Part shown: positions 36,601 to 42,779 of the stretch, piece by piece | How the letters are laid out: every line of letters begins with the position of its first letter | How positions within the stretch are numbered: the first letter of the stretch is position 1 | Origin: Scilla litardierei | Lineage: Eukaryota; Streptophyta; Magnoliopsida; Asparagales; Asparagaceae | Reading direction: 5' to 3' | Assembly: GCA_030789695.1 (NCBI GenBank) | Contig: CM061141.1 | Span: forward strand, 164,329,579 to 164,393,578 | DNA: 64,000 nt | The notes under the pieces: model-generated | What the model saw: the letters and a program-made list of their open reading frames with translations, nothing else | Databases searched by the model: none | Told to the model about the DNA's origin: nothing | Translations under genes and position numbers: made by a program

Positions 36601-39600
36601 AATGTTTTAAATTAGTATATAATTAATTATAAATAATTTCAAAGTGATTTGATGAAGAAAAACTTATATATCATATAATAGTTGACTATCCACATCCTGA
36701 TAGCCGACTATCTAAGGACATATTTTGACTAGAACTCTCGGGATTGCTGTAGTAGTCGGCTATCACACTGATATCTGACTATCTGAGACTAGATTTTGAC
36801 TAAAACTCTTGGGACTGCTGTAGTAGTCCACTATCACGCTGATAGCCGACTATGTGAAAAAATATAGTCGACTATCTCCTGGAGATAACCGAGACTATTT
36901 GGGTCAAATGGCAGTTTTTAATGGAAAACATGATTTTTGTTTTATATCCGTTACTAGCCATTGGAGGAGAGATTTTTACCACGATTTGAGTTGTTTTTCT
37001 ACTCTATAAATAGTAGAGACCTCAGATCCAAGGTTTTAGGTCTCGGTTTCGGTATCGGTATCGCTCCTACTAAAATTTAGGTTTCGGTATCGGTATCGGT
37101 ATCGTCCGTTTCGGAGGTTTCGGAAGCAAGTTTCGGTATCGTCCCAAAACTAAAGTATTAATCATATACTATTAAATACTTGTCACTTTTGTATTACTTA
37201 TATGTATTTATACATATGTATATATATTTTTATATTTTAAATATTGGAAAGAAGTGGAGAGTTACTTTGCTCACCACAGTTTTACTCTGCACACATACAG
37301 CTTATTTACAAGTTTTGCTTTTTGCTTTGCTCACCACCGTTTTACACTGTGCACATACAGCTTATTTACAAGTTTACCGGTGGAGAGTTGCTTCGCGCAC
37401 CACCGTTTTACTCTGCACACATACCACTTATTTACAAGTTTGCAGCTCAAAATATCTATTGGGTCCCCCCTCTTTCAACAGCAATTACCCCCAATCTCTC
37501 TCTTTCTATCTCTGAGATGTCTCTCTCCCCTCAACAATGATTCAACGGCAATCTCCCACCCATCTCTATCTCGAAGGGCAGCGGGAGCCGGGAGGGTGGC
37601 GACGAGCGGCGACGGGCGGCGGGAGGGCGGCGGGCCAGGTAAGTCCCTTTTCTCTATTCTTCTCTTCTTCCACTTCATTTTCTTTTTTTGGATTTGTTTT
37701 TCAATAGGGCTGGATCTATTTTTTTGATCTGATTTTTTTGACCTTTTTTCCTTCCACTTCATCATCTTCCAATGTTTTCTTCTTCTTCTTTTTTTGACTT
37801 TTCTCATTCTTCTTTTGCTGTAGATCACCGGTGATCGCCGGTTTCGGTCGGTACCGGCCGAAACCAGCCGAAACTGGCAGGTTTCGGCCGATACCGAGAA
37901 AAGAGGAGCGTTTCGGATCGGTCCCCTCCGAGACCGATCCGAAACGGCCGAAACCGTTAGGTTTCGGCCGAAACCTTGAACCTTGCTCAGATCTTTTGCA
38001 TATCAATTCTTAAGCAATTTTCTATTATTCTCAAGCTATTTTCTCAAAGCTATCGTCTTTCTAAAAAGCTCTCCTTTGGCCATAGTTTTCAAATTCTTTT
38101 GTGCAGATTTTTCAGATACTTTTATACTCATTTTGGCCTTGTTGAAGCTTGATTTTGATCTCTAAAGCTCAAAGCTTTTATATTTAGGAGATTCATTTTC
38201 AAGTTGCTTTTGATCTTTTGAGCTTAACTTTTCTTCCTTTTGATCAAAAGGATTTGATTTTTATATAGCCACACGAAATACACAAAGCTCCATATATATT
38301 GGCTATAGGAATCAAAGTGTGTAAAGCGTATCGTCAAAAGGTTTATAAGCCTTTGGAGAAGGCATTGATAAGGTTTACCTAGTGAAAGGGAGTGTTGTAT
38401 TGTATTTGGTTGAAATTCCTAGCTGGTTTGTAACTAAGTGTTTGGAAATCCTAGCAAGTGGAGCTATGTACTTGTATTACGTTTGGCAATGGTGGATTAA
38501 AGCCCGAAGAAGGTCAGGGACTGGACATACCCATGTTGTGGGTAATCAGGATAAAAACCTCGGTGTGTGCGTCGTGACTCTCTTTTATCTCTTTATTATT
38601 TATACTGCGTGTAATCTTTATTTTCGCTGTGCTCATGATATTTATTGCATTACAAGCTCAATATTTGTGTTGATTAAGTACCAAGTGAGGTAACTCTCCT
38701 GGGAGATTTAGTCAAATTGTTAGAATGGTTTTATTTAAGCAAATTTTTTTATACAACACCATTCAACCTCCCTTCTAGTGTTGTCTGACATCCACATGAT
38801 CCCATAGATAGATAGATAGATATAGATATAGATATAGATAGATAGATAGATAGATAGATATATATAAAATAATGGGCTGAATATGAAGCTCCATATTTAC
38901 ATTTACTGTGCTGTGCAATAAGAATGCTGGTATGGGATATTAATGACATTGCAAGGCTTGTCATTGCTGGAATTTTTATTTTTGAAAAGGATAAAATAGG
39001 TTACATATACATGCAGTGCTATATCTCATTGGGATGTTGGATGAACAGTTAAAATCAGAAAAATGTAAAACTGCATGATTATATTTCTCAAACTTTTAAT
39101 GACACTTTTAACCTTGTTACTGCCTTATCATATCTTAGGAATGACATGGATGAGTATGAAGATAAAATTCTAGCTTGTTATATTAATGGTTTGTAATTGG
39201 CTAGTCAAGATTGAGTATGCGTTCATAATTTCATGAATGTTGATGATGCTTATTGCATAGCAAGAACAATTGGAAAATGATATCAAAAAGTCAAACCCTC
39301 ACTGAAATGACTTGACCAAGTCTGACTAGTTATTTGGGGAAAACTACGGTGCATTAGTTTTCTTTTCTGTACTACTTAATGCATAGGTAATAAAAAACAT
39401 AGCCACTTGATCTTTGGTTTCCAGTCAGGATAAATTGTACATCTCAACTTAACTGAGTTGATTGTCATGTGGTATCATCTGAACCGGGGGAAACCTTTGG
39501 GCTCTTATGTTAACGAGTCTATATAACCAAGATTGTGGAATTTCAAAATCATAAGTGTCATGTCATGGATGGAGGCATGGCCCGTGGCATAGATGCAAGC

Positions 39601-41407
39601 CATAATACAATAAGAAAGAAAGTAGAAAAAATAGCATCATATATGATACACGGATATATTTTGTTCAACATGACGTCCTATGATGATCGACAATGGTTAA
39701 TTGATATTTCACTATATCAGATAGGGAGAATTACAATACAAAGTGATGTTTCACTAATTGCAGAACCCAAACTCACAATTTAAGCCCCAAAAGAAGCACT
39801 TTGTACAAGAGAGGAAAATAAAACTATTGTAAGAAAGAAAAAAAATACACCCCATTTATTGACATTGGCCTTAATTCTAAACATGATTGGATTAGGATTC
39901 ATAAGCTTTTCCTTATTTGCTTTGGTTTTCTCTTTCTAAAGGAACTTGGATTCATACCAAATCCTTCTATCTTGGAATTCAAATACGACACATGCTTGAT
40001 TTTCCTTTTTTCTTCTCACCAAGTTAATGTGCGCCTTAATCTAATTAGGATACTATGGGGTTTTGGGTTTGTATAGTTTGCGTTATAATCCAATAATCCA
40101 ACAATAGTCAATAGTGATCGAATTGTTCAGACCATGACTCAAAAAATTTGCGGGTTCCTCTGTGAATATATCAAATATTTGATAGATGATATGTAAACAT
40201 AAACATGGATAGCAATGAAAATATAACAAAAATAATGGACCATCGAATTTTACATAACAATTTATGCTCTCTCCAAATATTTTCTTGGTCAAACAAATAT
40301 TTTGTTTATTTTTTCTTTGGCTATATTACACTCAACTTCCTCATTAGTATATACTATGTACAATAATGAAAAATGGCAGAATTGGAAATTTTTAGTAAAC
40401 ACTATTCCGATGATTTTGTAATTTTACCAAATGCTTACAAATTTCAGGAAAATCAATGTATTTCTTCTGCAATGTGCAATTTTTGCATATTTGTTGTCTT
40501 GCATTTTCTTTTTCTTTAAAATGTTTACTATGATAAATTGTGTGTTTTGGCCGGGCAACTAGTAATACGTTTCATATCTTTTTACACATACATTTTTGCT
40601 AGTTATGAAACATGTCTTTATCATTGTGAAATTGTATTTCCTTTTCTTATGCTATATTTGTCTTTTCCAGGTTATGCTTGGATCAGGAGACCTAGCCACT
40701 GAAGAATGGATGAGATCAGCAGAGGCTACATATAGAGACAAGTTCCGTGGATGGGTTGGATTCAATGTTCCTATTTCACATCGAATAACTGCTGGGTAGG
40801 ATTGTATTTTTAAATTTATGATTAGAAAGTTGTTAAAAGGATATAGAATTGAATCTCATGCAACTCTTTTAATGAACAGGTGTGACATACTGCTAATGCC
40901 ATCTAGGTTTGAACCTTGTGGTTTAAATCAATTGTATGCAATGAGATATGGGACCATTCCAGTAGTACATGCTACTGGTGGCCTTAGGGTAATGCAATTC
41001 AGTGACTATCTGAGCTTTCAACGTCAGTGAAGACAAATAAAATCCAACTCTTTGACTTCCTGTTTATGATGCAGGATACTGTAGAGAACTTCGATCCCTT
41101 TGCTAATGAAGGCAGAGGTCAGGGTACAGGGTATGAGCTTCTGTATGACTTGTCTCCCTTAGTTTCATTAAATCTGGCATGATATTGATACTAAAGCAGA
41201 AGCCTTGAATTTTTTTTGAGTATAGCAGTTCAAGCGTTGTTACGAGATATTTAGAGCACTTTAGTGTATAGATGGTTTTGTTTTTCCATATTTAAACCTT
41301 AGGAGAAATTTATTGAAATTTCCAACTTCACTTTATTGATTACTTTTTTTTTCAATTGTCATGACAGGTGGACCTTTTCACCATTGTCAAAGGAAAGTAT
41401 GTTGGGG
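7061..41407 (+). CDS. SS1: Starch synthase I, plastid (14 exons visible, 3' end missing)
   Basis: Soluble starch synthase I (family GT5) transfers glucose from ADP-glucose to the non-reducing ends of short amylopectin chains in plastids. Exons: 7061-7271, 8729-9075, 9451-9528, 9615-9739, 34508-34589, 34677-34850, 34960-35041, 35134-35225, 35327-35389, 35468-35557, 40671-40795, 40880-40988, 41075-41130, 41368-41407. They give 558 codons without a stop, with GT-AG at every junction and matching phase. Residues 1-60 are Arg/Pro/Ala-rich and look like a transit peptide. The ADP-glucose motif KTGGLGDV starts at residue 115. The GT-B C-terminal half begins near residue 419 ([12 protein letters not shown]); [17 protein letters not shown] and ATGGLRDTV follow. 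The order and wording match SSI rather than SSII, SSIII or GBSS. The last exon is not in the window. Introns 4, 10 and 14 are swollen by transposons. Confidence 0.95.
7272..8728 (+). other. SSI intron 1
   Basis: An AT-rich intron of 1457 bp with T-rich runs, ending in ACATGCAG. I see no transposon or RNA gene in it. Confidence 0.85.
8729..9075 (+). CDS. SS1: SSI exon 2 (start of GT5 catalytic domain)
   Basis: Residues 71-186. It contains [20 protein letters not shown], the ADP-glucose-binding KTGGL signature, and [13 protein letters not shown], then [11 protein letters not shown]. The acceptor is ATGCAG|AG and the donor TGG|GTATTA at 9076, phase 0. Confidence 0.96.
9451..9528 (+). CDS. SS1: SSI exon 3
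   Basis: 26 codons, residues 187-212, encoding [17 protein letters not shown] and GAFGDNQ. This matches the SSI stretch right after the VDWV motif. Donor CAG|GTTTCC. Intron 2 (9076-9450) is 375 bp and intron 3 (9529-9614) is 86 bp. Confidence 0.95.
9615..9739 (+). CDS. SS1: SSI exon 4
   Basis: Residues 213-254 (last codon split, phase 2). It encodes [17 protein letters not shown] and [15 protein letters not shown], a conserved GT5 segment near the active site. The donor is CCAGT|GTATGT at 9740. The codon is completed only 24.8 kb downstream, at exon 5. Confidence 0.95.
9740..11590. other. Intron 4, first part: AT-rich, no gene seen
   Basis: T-rich intronic sequence with a short CT microsatellite at 10874-10892. 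At 11217-11320 there is a patch rich in GACAC-type repeats (GATACAGACACAGACACGAC). It looks like part of a dispersed repeat, but I could not define its ends. Confidence 0.5.
11591..12190. repeat. Left arm of a long inverted repeat (AT-rich)
   Basis: The arm begins GTCATAATCTGTGACCATAG and is full of AAAATTTAGTTT variants. It matches the reverse complement of 15455-15983, including CATTCAAAATATTTTCCC and the AAGATT(C/T)AATC / CATATCCATTG ends. The arm seems internally duplicated: the AAGATTCAATCC...CCTTTTGTCCTAG stretch occurs near 11850 and again near 12145. Confidence 0.65.
12331..12353. repeat. TG microsatellite
   Basis: An uninterrupted GT/TG dinucleotide run of about 22 bases. Confidence 0.9.
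12963..13799 (+). mobile_element. hAT-like MITE, copy A (837 bp)
   Basis: The right end CTAAAACCTTG and the degenerate left end CATAGTTTTAGG form the terminal inverted repeat of a family with two other copies here (16099-17250 and 37029-37985). Subterminal regions are packed with GGTTTCGGCCG and GGTATCGGCCG type repeats. The flanking 8-mers (ATATGAGA and GATGAAAG) match poorly, so this is the oldest or most altered copy. It has no transposase. Confidence 0.7.
13860..14110. repeat. Degenerate tandem repeat (unit about 60 bp)
   Basis: The phrase (A)AAGCTAATCTCATATAGAGTAGAGTAT recurs about five times with changes. No coding capacity is seen. From 14111 to 14520 the sequence is plain AT-rich intron. 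Confidence 0.6.
14536..14572. repeat. TG microsatellite
   Basis: A TA run followed by about 37 bases of GT/TG repeats. Confidence 0.9.
14745..14868. repeat. Short tandem repeat with palindromic core
   Basis: Four imperfect units of about 36-40 bp carry TAGTTATGATAACTATAGTA. Each core (ATAGTTATgATAACTAT) is itself nearly palindromic. The function is unknown. Confidence 0.65.
15209..15374. mobile_element. MULE-type MITE, 166 bp, with 9-bp target duplication
   Basis: The element begins GAGAATAATGTGTATCATAT and ends with the inverted counterpart ATATGATGCCTATTATTCTC. Inner arms (ATGACTCATATACCAAGACAC / GTGTCTTGTATATGAGGTATT) continue the hairpin. It is flanked by the perfect direct repeat ATTAACAAA at 15200-15208 and 15375-15383. 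A 9-bp duplication points to the Mutator superfamily. A relative lies at 19568-19740. Confidence 0.82.
15455..15983. repeat. Right arm of the long inverted repeat (AT-rich)
   Basis: It is the inverted partner of 11591-12190, about 3.3 kb away. The outer end near 15983 (CCATGACCTATGGTACGGGTTATGATTA) pairs with the left arm start. The arms could be the long terminal repeats of one element, or two copies of a MITE inserted in opposite directions. No transposase lies between them. Confidence 0.65.
16099..17250 (+). mobile_element. hAT-like MITE, copy B (1152 bp), 8-bp target duplication
   Basis: It begins CAAGGTTTGAGGTTTCGG and ends ACCTAAAACCTTG. The flanks are AATCACTC (16091-16098) and CATCACTC (17251-17258), 7 of 8 matching. 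The 8-bp duplication and CAAGG ends are typical of hAT elements. Subterminal repeats are variants of GGTATCGGCCGATACC. The middle holds about three tandem units of 65-75 bp with GCAAACTTGTAAATAAGTGG followed by TGTGCGCAAAG (16660-16860), shared in inverted form with copy C. No transposase ORF. Confidence 0.82.
17336..17630. repeat. C-rich / CT-rich low-complexity tract
   Basis: About 290 bases are almost entirely C with T and A on the + strand (CCCCGCCCCCGCCCCCTCC type). The long Gly-rich minus-strand and Pro-rich plus-strand frames are composition artefacts. From 17631 to 18090 the sequence is unremarkable AT-rich DNA. Confidence 0.7.
18091..18665. repeat. Composite foldback repeat: three alternating copies of a ~195-bp arm
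   Basis: Arm 1 (about 18091-18287) and arm 2 (18288-18484) are inverted copies around the centre CACTATATATAGTG (18281-18294). Arm 3 (18499-18665) repeats arm 1 after a second centre, GCGCAAAACTGTGG...TTTTGCGC, and is cut short. Each arm runs GCGCAACGTTTTTGAAAT ... GAACGGAGGCT ... ACGGTGTCGG ... GCTGACAGCGCTGG. Within arms 1 and 2 lies a smaller 36-bp near-palindrome (18234-18269 and 18309-18344; GCTGACAGCGCTGGAAA and its complement). It lies in the transcribed intron, so the pre-mRNA could fold into a hairpin of nearly 200 bp. Confidence 0.85.
18691..19085. mobile_element. Hairpin MITE with ~190-bp inverted arms
   Basis: The left arm starts ATGTTGACTAGGATCCATTC and the right arm ends GAATGGATTCTAGTCAACAT. 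The arms pair over most of their length around a centre near 18888 (for example GGACATGTTTTGCCC with GGGCAAAACATGTTC). It is bounded by TA-rich sequence, so target duplication cannot be read. No coding capacity. Confidence 0.75.
19083..19112. repeat. TA microsatellite
   Basis: About 30 bases of TA repeats between the hairpin MITE and the Helitron-like end. Confidence 0.9.
19114..19566 (-). mobile_element. Helitron-like non-autonomous element (candidate)
   Basis: Read on the minus strand, the right-hand terminus is a hairpin CCGTGCACTAAGTGCACGG, then GCAATTT, then CTAG, followed by T (19117-19113). This is the layout of Helitron 3' ends: a hairpin about 10 bases before CTRR, inserted between A and T. 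The opposite end would be TC at 19566-19565, also next to a T on the + strand, but lies in TA repeats and is uncertain. No RepHel protein is encoded. Confidence 0.5.
19568..19740. mobile_element. MULE-type MITE, second copy
   Basis: Its ends AATAATGGGTATCATATGAC and GTCATATTATACACATTATT and inner parts (TATACTAAGACATAAAAGTG / TTTGTGTCTTGGTATATGAG) correspond to the 15209-15374 element. It sits within TA repeats, so the flanking duplication is not readable. Confidence 0.65.
19741..20484. other. Intron 4 sequence left of the first gypsy element
   Basis: No conserved protein is recognised. The sequence is moderately GC-rich with an AAGGCCTGC / AAGGCCCATAAGG / CACAAGCCCACAAGC style, and it resembles an older repeat into which the gypsy element jumped (target GCGTA at 20480-20484). 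Confidence 0.4.
20485..21386 (+). repeat. 5' LTR of gypsy element A
   Basis: 902 bp, TGATGTGAACC to GGTTTCACATCA; the ends form an 11-12 bp imperfect inverted repeat. A TATA box (TATAAATAGAG, about 20960) lies inside. It aligns with 26545-27454 along its whole length, with scattered base changes and small indels. Confidence 0.92.
22114..23285 (+). pseudogene. gag of gypsy element A, broken
   Basis: The frame starts with ATG at 22114. It shows a coiled N-terminus ([19 protein letters not shown]), the retrotransposon gag core ([17 protein letters not shown]) and a CCHC zinc knuckle ([14 protein letters not shown], about 23036-23077). An acidic Glu/Asp stretch follows. In-frame stops near 22255, 22345, 22495, 22715 and 22820 break it. 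Gag normally forms the virus-like particle that packages element RNA. Confidence 0.85.
23265..26520 (+). pseudogene. pol of gypsy element A (protease-RT-RNase H-integrase), broken
   Basis: The aspartic protease is at 23265-23590, with [13 protein letters not shown] (DGGS in place of the usual DSGA/DSGS type) and [14 protein letters not shown] purine-rich spacer covers 23640-23830. RT follows: [17 protein letters not shown] (about 24205), [12 protein letters not shown], and the catalytic [10 protein letters not shown] (about 24525). RNase H traces lie at 24800-25290. Integrase has GHFGIAKTL, the CX2C end CIVCHKAK (about 25620), SMDFVVGLP and [11 protein letters not shown] (about 25985). The second catalytic block reads SYRDAKF rather than SDRD. 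Several frameshifts and stops split the ORF, so it cannot make a full polyprotein. Confidence 0.88.
26545..27454 (+). repeat. 3' LTR of gypsy element A
   Basis: 910 bp. It begins TGATGTGAACCAGCC directly after the purine tract and ends GGTTTCACTTCA before the GCGTG target copy. It carries the same TATA box (about 27018). Confidence 0.92.
27455..28209. other. Intron 4 sequence between the two gypsy elements
   Basis: An AG microsatellite (27615-27650) lies in otherwise AT-rich sequence. No gene is seen. The part up to about 27900 probably continues the repeat interrupted by gypsy element A. Confidence 0.45.
28215..28620 (-). repeat. 3' LTR of gypsy element B
   Basis: 406 bp. On the minus strand it runs from TGATGCGGC to a GTATCA end. 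It matches 33913-34327 closely. Confidence 0.92.
28475..29947 (-). pseudogene. Integrase and chromodomain of gypsy element B (one in-frame stop)
   Basis: Integrase inserts the element cDNA into the genome. The HHCC zinc region reads [10 protein letters not shown] ... CDVCQRHK, then SMDFIEGLP gives the first Asp, SIVSDQDKV the second and [13 protein letters not shown] the Glu. A TAG at about 29447-29449 interrupts the frame between SSFW and ELFKVQ. The C-terminal part has [20 protein letters not shown] and [10 protein letters not shown], a chromodomain that in chromoviruses guides insertion to marked chromatin. The frame then reads on into the 3' LTR as far as 28475. Confidence 0.88.
29944..30900 (-). 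pseudogene. RT thumb/RNase H region of gypsy element B, broken
   Basis: RNase H (degrades the RNA strand during reverse transcription) is recognisable by [31 protein letters not shown] and [18 protein letters not shown]; then [16 protein letters not shown]. Two frames are used and stops intervene. A segment near 30785-30865 (CTCCTATAACTCGTGCA) is duplicated in tandem. Confidence 0.8.
30890..31601 (-). pseudogene. Reverse transcriptase of gypsy element B, active site damaged
   Basis: The start of RT is preceded by [16 protein letters not shown] and [12 protein letters not shown]. After a gap, [29 protein letters not shown] and [16 protein letters not shown] follow. A short in-frame duplication gives [11 protein letters not shown]. 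The catalytic box, normally FFDDILIYS in this group, reads FFDILIYS (about 30890-30912), one Asp codon short. Stops lie between 31215 and 31300. Confidence 0.85.
31680..31952 (-). pseudogene. Aspartic protease of gypsy element B
   Basis: [14 protein letters not shown] holds the catalytic DSGAT, and [14 protein letters not shown] is the second conserved block. It lies between the gag zinc knuckle and RT, as expected for gypsy pol. Confidence 0.85.
31992..33637 (-). pseudogene. gag of gypsy element B, broken
   Basis: The N-terminal half is Pro/Gly/Gln-rich (33637-32870). The gag core has [19 protein letters not shown] and [17 protein letters not shown] (32648-32274). The zinc knuckle [14 protein letters not shown] is at about 32149-32192. 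At least three frames are needed to read it through. The core is closely similar to the gag of gypsy element C (42780-44460), so the two belong to related families. Confidence 0.85.
33913..34327 (-). repeat. 5' LTR of gypsy element B
   Basis: 415 bp, ending at the TGTTT target copy. On the minus strand it starts TGATGCGGCACGGG and ends CGTATCA, followed by the primer-binding site. Confidence 0.92.
34508..34589 (+). CDS. SS1: SSI exon 5
   Basis: It completes the split Val codon (GT|C), then encodes [18 protein letters not shown] and VIHNLAHQ, residues 254-281. Acceptor TTCAG|C, donor CAG|GTATGG. Intron 5 (34590-34676) is 87 bp. Confidence 0.95.
34677..34850 (+). CDS. SS1: SSI exon 6
   Basis: 58 codons, residues 282-339: [56 protein letters not shown]. 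Both junctions are phase 0. Intron 6 (34851-34959) is 109 bp. Confidence 0.96.
34960..35041 (+). CDS. SS1: SSI exon 7
   Basis: It encodes [20 protein letters not shown] and SRKSVLN, residues 340-367; the final Gly codon is split (G|GA). Intron 7 (35042-35133) is 92 bp. Confidence 0.95.
35134..35225 (+). CDS. SS1: SSI exon 8
   Basis: It encodes [16 protein letters not shown] and [13 protein letters not shown], the conserved NGID...W.P block of GT5 enzymes. Intron 8 (35226-35326) is 101 bp. Confidence 0.95.
35327..35389 (+). CDS. SS1: SSI exon 9
   Basis: 21 codons: [20 protein letters not shown] plus M. The donor ATG|GTCAGG is weaker than the others but keeps phase. Intron 9 (35390-35467) is 78 bp. 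Confidence 0.93.
35468..35557 (+). CDS. SS1: SSI exon 10
   Basis: 30 codons: [20 protein letters not shown] and [18 protein letters not shown] opens the C-terminal GT-B half. The donor TTT|GTAAGT at 35558 begins the 5.1-kb intron 10. Confidence 0.95.
36227..38806 (+). mobile_element. Probable solo LTR (copia-type) carrying a nested MITE
   Basis: It starts TGTTGGGATATTG and ends near TGATCCCATA. The flanks GATAT (36222-36226) and GATAG (38807-38811) match in 4 of 5 bases. Without the nested hAT-like MITE and its duplicated target it is about 1.6 kb, the size of the copia LTRs at 44501 and 52365. The U3-like part (36660-36880) carries repeated TAGTCGGCTATC / TAGTCGACTATC motifs, and a TATA box (CTATAAATAGTAG) lies at about 37004. 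The end has the CCATTCAACCTCCC stretch typical of such LTRs. Confidence 0.6.
37029..37985 (-). mobile_element. hAT-like MITE, copy C (957 bp), perfect 8-bp target duplication
   Basis: It begins CAAGGTTTTAGGTCTCGG and ends AACCTTG. The target CTCAGATC is duplicated exactly at 37021-37028 and 37986-37993. Orientation is opposite to copies A and B: the ACCGTTTTACTCTGCACACA / CTTATTTACAAGTTT units (37270-37440, three copies) are the inverse of copy B units. It has GGTATCGGTATCG and GGTTTCGGCCGAAACC type subterminal repeats. It carries no transposase. Confidence 0.88.
38806..38866. repeat. GATA / GATATA microsatellite
   Basis: About 60 bases of GATA and GATATA repeats start at the right edge of the solo LTR. 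They may have grown from its GATA target duplication. Confidence 0.85.
40671..40795 (+). CDS. SS1: SSI exon 11
   Basis: It encodes [40 protein letters not shown] and AG, residues 449-490 with a split last Gly codon. It follows exon 10 directly in SSI (IQF-VMLGSGD). Intron 11 (40796-40879) is 84 bp. Confidence 0.96.
40880..40988 (+). CDS. SS1: SSI exon 12 (nucleotide-sugar binding region)
   Basis: It encodes [36 protein letters not shown]. The Glu in RFEPCG and the ATGGL motif bind the sugar nucleotide in GT5 enzymes. Intron 12 (40989-41074) is 86 bp. Confidence 0.96.
41075..41130 (+). CDS. SS1: SSI exon 13
   Basis: It encodes [19 protein letters not shown], continuing GLRDTV. The last Gly codon is split (GG|G). 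Intron 13 (41131-41367) is 237 bp. Confidence 0.95.
41368..41407 (+). CDS. SS1: SSI exon 14 (last exon seen)
   Basis: 40 bases encode the end of the split Gly codon and [13 protein letters not shown], matching the GWAFSPL stretch of other SSI proteins. The donor GGG|GTAAGT at 41408 is strong. The next exon, which would encode the last 50 or so residues with the conserved WEWAF-like end, was not found in the remaining 22.6 kb. Confidence 0.9.
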
Positions 41408-42249
41408 GTAAGTGTCATTTACTGTTATGACAAACAAGCATTATTCTAGTCAGAATTCTCAGTTCATCACAGAATTAAGAGCACAACAAACATCTAAACC
41501 ATGGTAATAGTTAATGAAAGAAAAATTGCAATCCAATTTGGAAAAAATCCCTTTCCACATGATGCTAGGATGATTTATCAGGACAGAATATATGCAGAAT
41601 GGTTAAATGCACAGCCAATGATACTTCGGTTTCTTCTTGGGTCTAAACTAACTTGAGAAATAAGAATTTAGTTACCATGCAAGCTCTACTATTTTCATGG
41701 AGATGATATTCTCATTCGCAGGGACAGATCCAATGGGGCCTATGGGAGCATTTGCACCCCTAAAATTCAAAAATCCCATTAAAATTGTGTCTATAATCAG
41801 ATTAAAAAACTTCAAAATTTTTATATTGTGTGCCCACCTTCGGTTGAGCCACTGCCATCCTTGCTCATTCATGATCTGTTTCCATCCAATTGTGGGTGCC
41901 AACAGTGCAGATTTATACTTGCCCTTTGTAAGTATTTAGCAACATGATTCTGAAGAAATATTAAGACTTGAATATATGAACATGTTTAGATACCTTACTA
42001 CACCACTTTTTTATTATTATGATGAACTTATATAGTAGGAAGAATATTTCATGAACAAATCAATTGTATGCCGTGGCCCATAATTTTTGGTGTCTTTTCT
42101 TCTTATATTTGTTCATGTGAATTCTTCTAAGGCTATCCTACTCCTGGTAGGAATAACTGTGCAACTTTGTATTTCATCTTCTGATTATCCATTTATGGGG
42201 CATTGTGCTTGCTTTGCAATGATAGTGATGGGGAATGTACAATGGAATC

Positions 42250-42432
42250 TAGACATGAGGATTTGTTTGTGATGAGAGTTGGGAAAGAACGGATCTATGG
42301 TTTGATAAACAGAGGATAAATCTAGAGGATTAGTTAGCTTTCGGGTTTCATATCTAAGTGCCTCATATGCCTACTCAAAAGCATCTCATTTGCAAGGAGA
42401 TTCTTAGAAATCTAGGGTTCATCATGAACCAC
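42250..42432 (+). repeat. Left piece of an older repeat, split by gypsy element C
   Basis: This piece (GGATCTATGGTTTGATAAAC ... AGGGTTCATCATGAACCAC) continues at 54542. Together they match 57107-57552 in direct orientation. The pair looks like the LTRs, or another direct repeat, of an old element. Confidence 0.55.
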
Positions 42433-42755
42433 TGATGCGGCTGGTACTTTTGGCCCCCGGTGTATTTTCGTAAAGTAACAAATTCTGTAATGTTTCTATT
42501 CAAAGGGGTAGAGCCGGCCCTAAGGGGGTACGCGAGATTTGTTGAGTAATTCTTCTAGTTTATTTCTTTAGTTATTATATAAATTGTAGTAGGAATTTCC
42601 CTATTTCCCTTAGATTAATCCTTAGCTAGTTGTTTATCCATTCGTAGTGGATATTTAGCGAGTAGTTGAATTTGTATTAGAGTTTTGTTATTTTTAGATC
42701 TGAATTTCCAATAAAAATTCCCTTTTTATCATTAAAACCCAAGCGGATCGCATCA
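42433..42755 (+). repeat. 5' LTR of element C
   Basis: 323 bp; TGATGCGGCTGG to GGATCGCATCA. Very similar to 54220-54541. Confidence 0.92.
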
Positions 42756-42779
42756 TTTGGTATCAGAGCGTGAGATCCA

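Larger units (their letters stand above)
35558..40670 (+). other. SSI intron 10 (5,113 bp)
   Basis: About 2.6 kb is a probable solo LTR with a nested hAT-like MITE (36227-38806). The rest, 35558-36226 and 38866-40670, is AT-rich sequence in which I see no gene. An 82-codon open frame at 39535-39783 has no recognisable motif. Confidence 0.9.

Noticed and set aside
39535..39783. 82-codon open frame in intron 10
   Set aside because: No recognisable motif, AT-rich codon use and no neighbouring support. It is within expectation for chance in intronic DNA.
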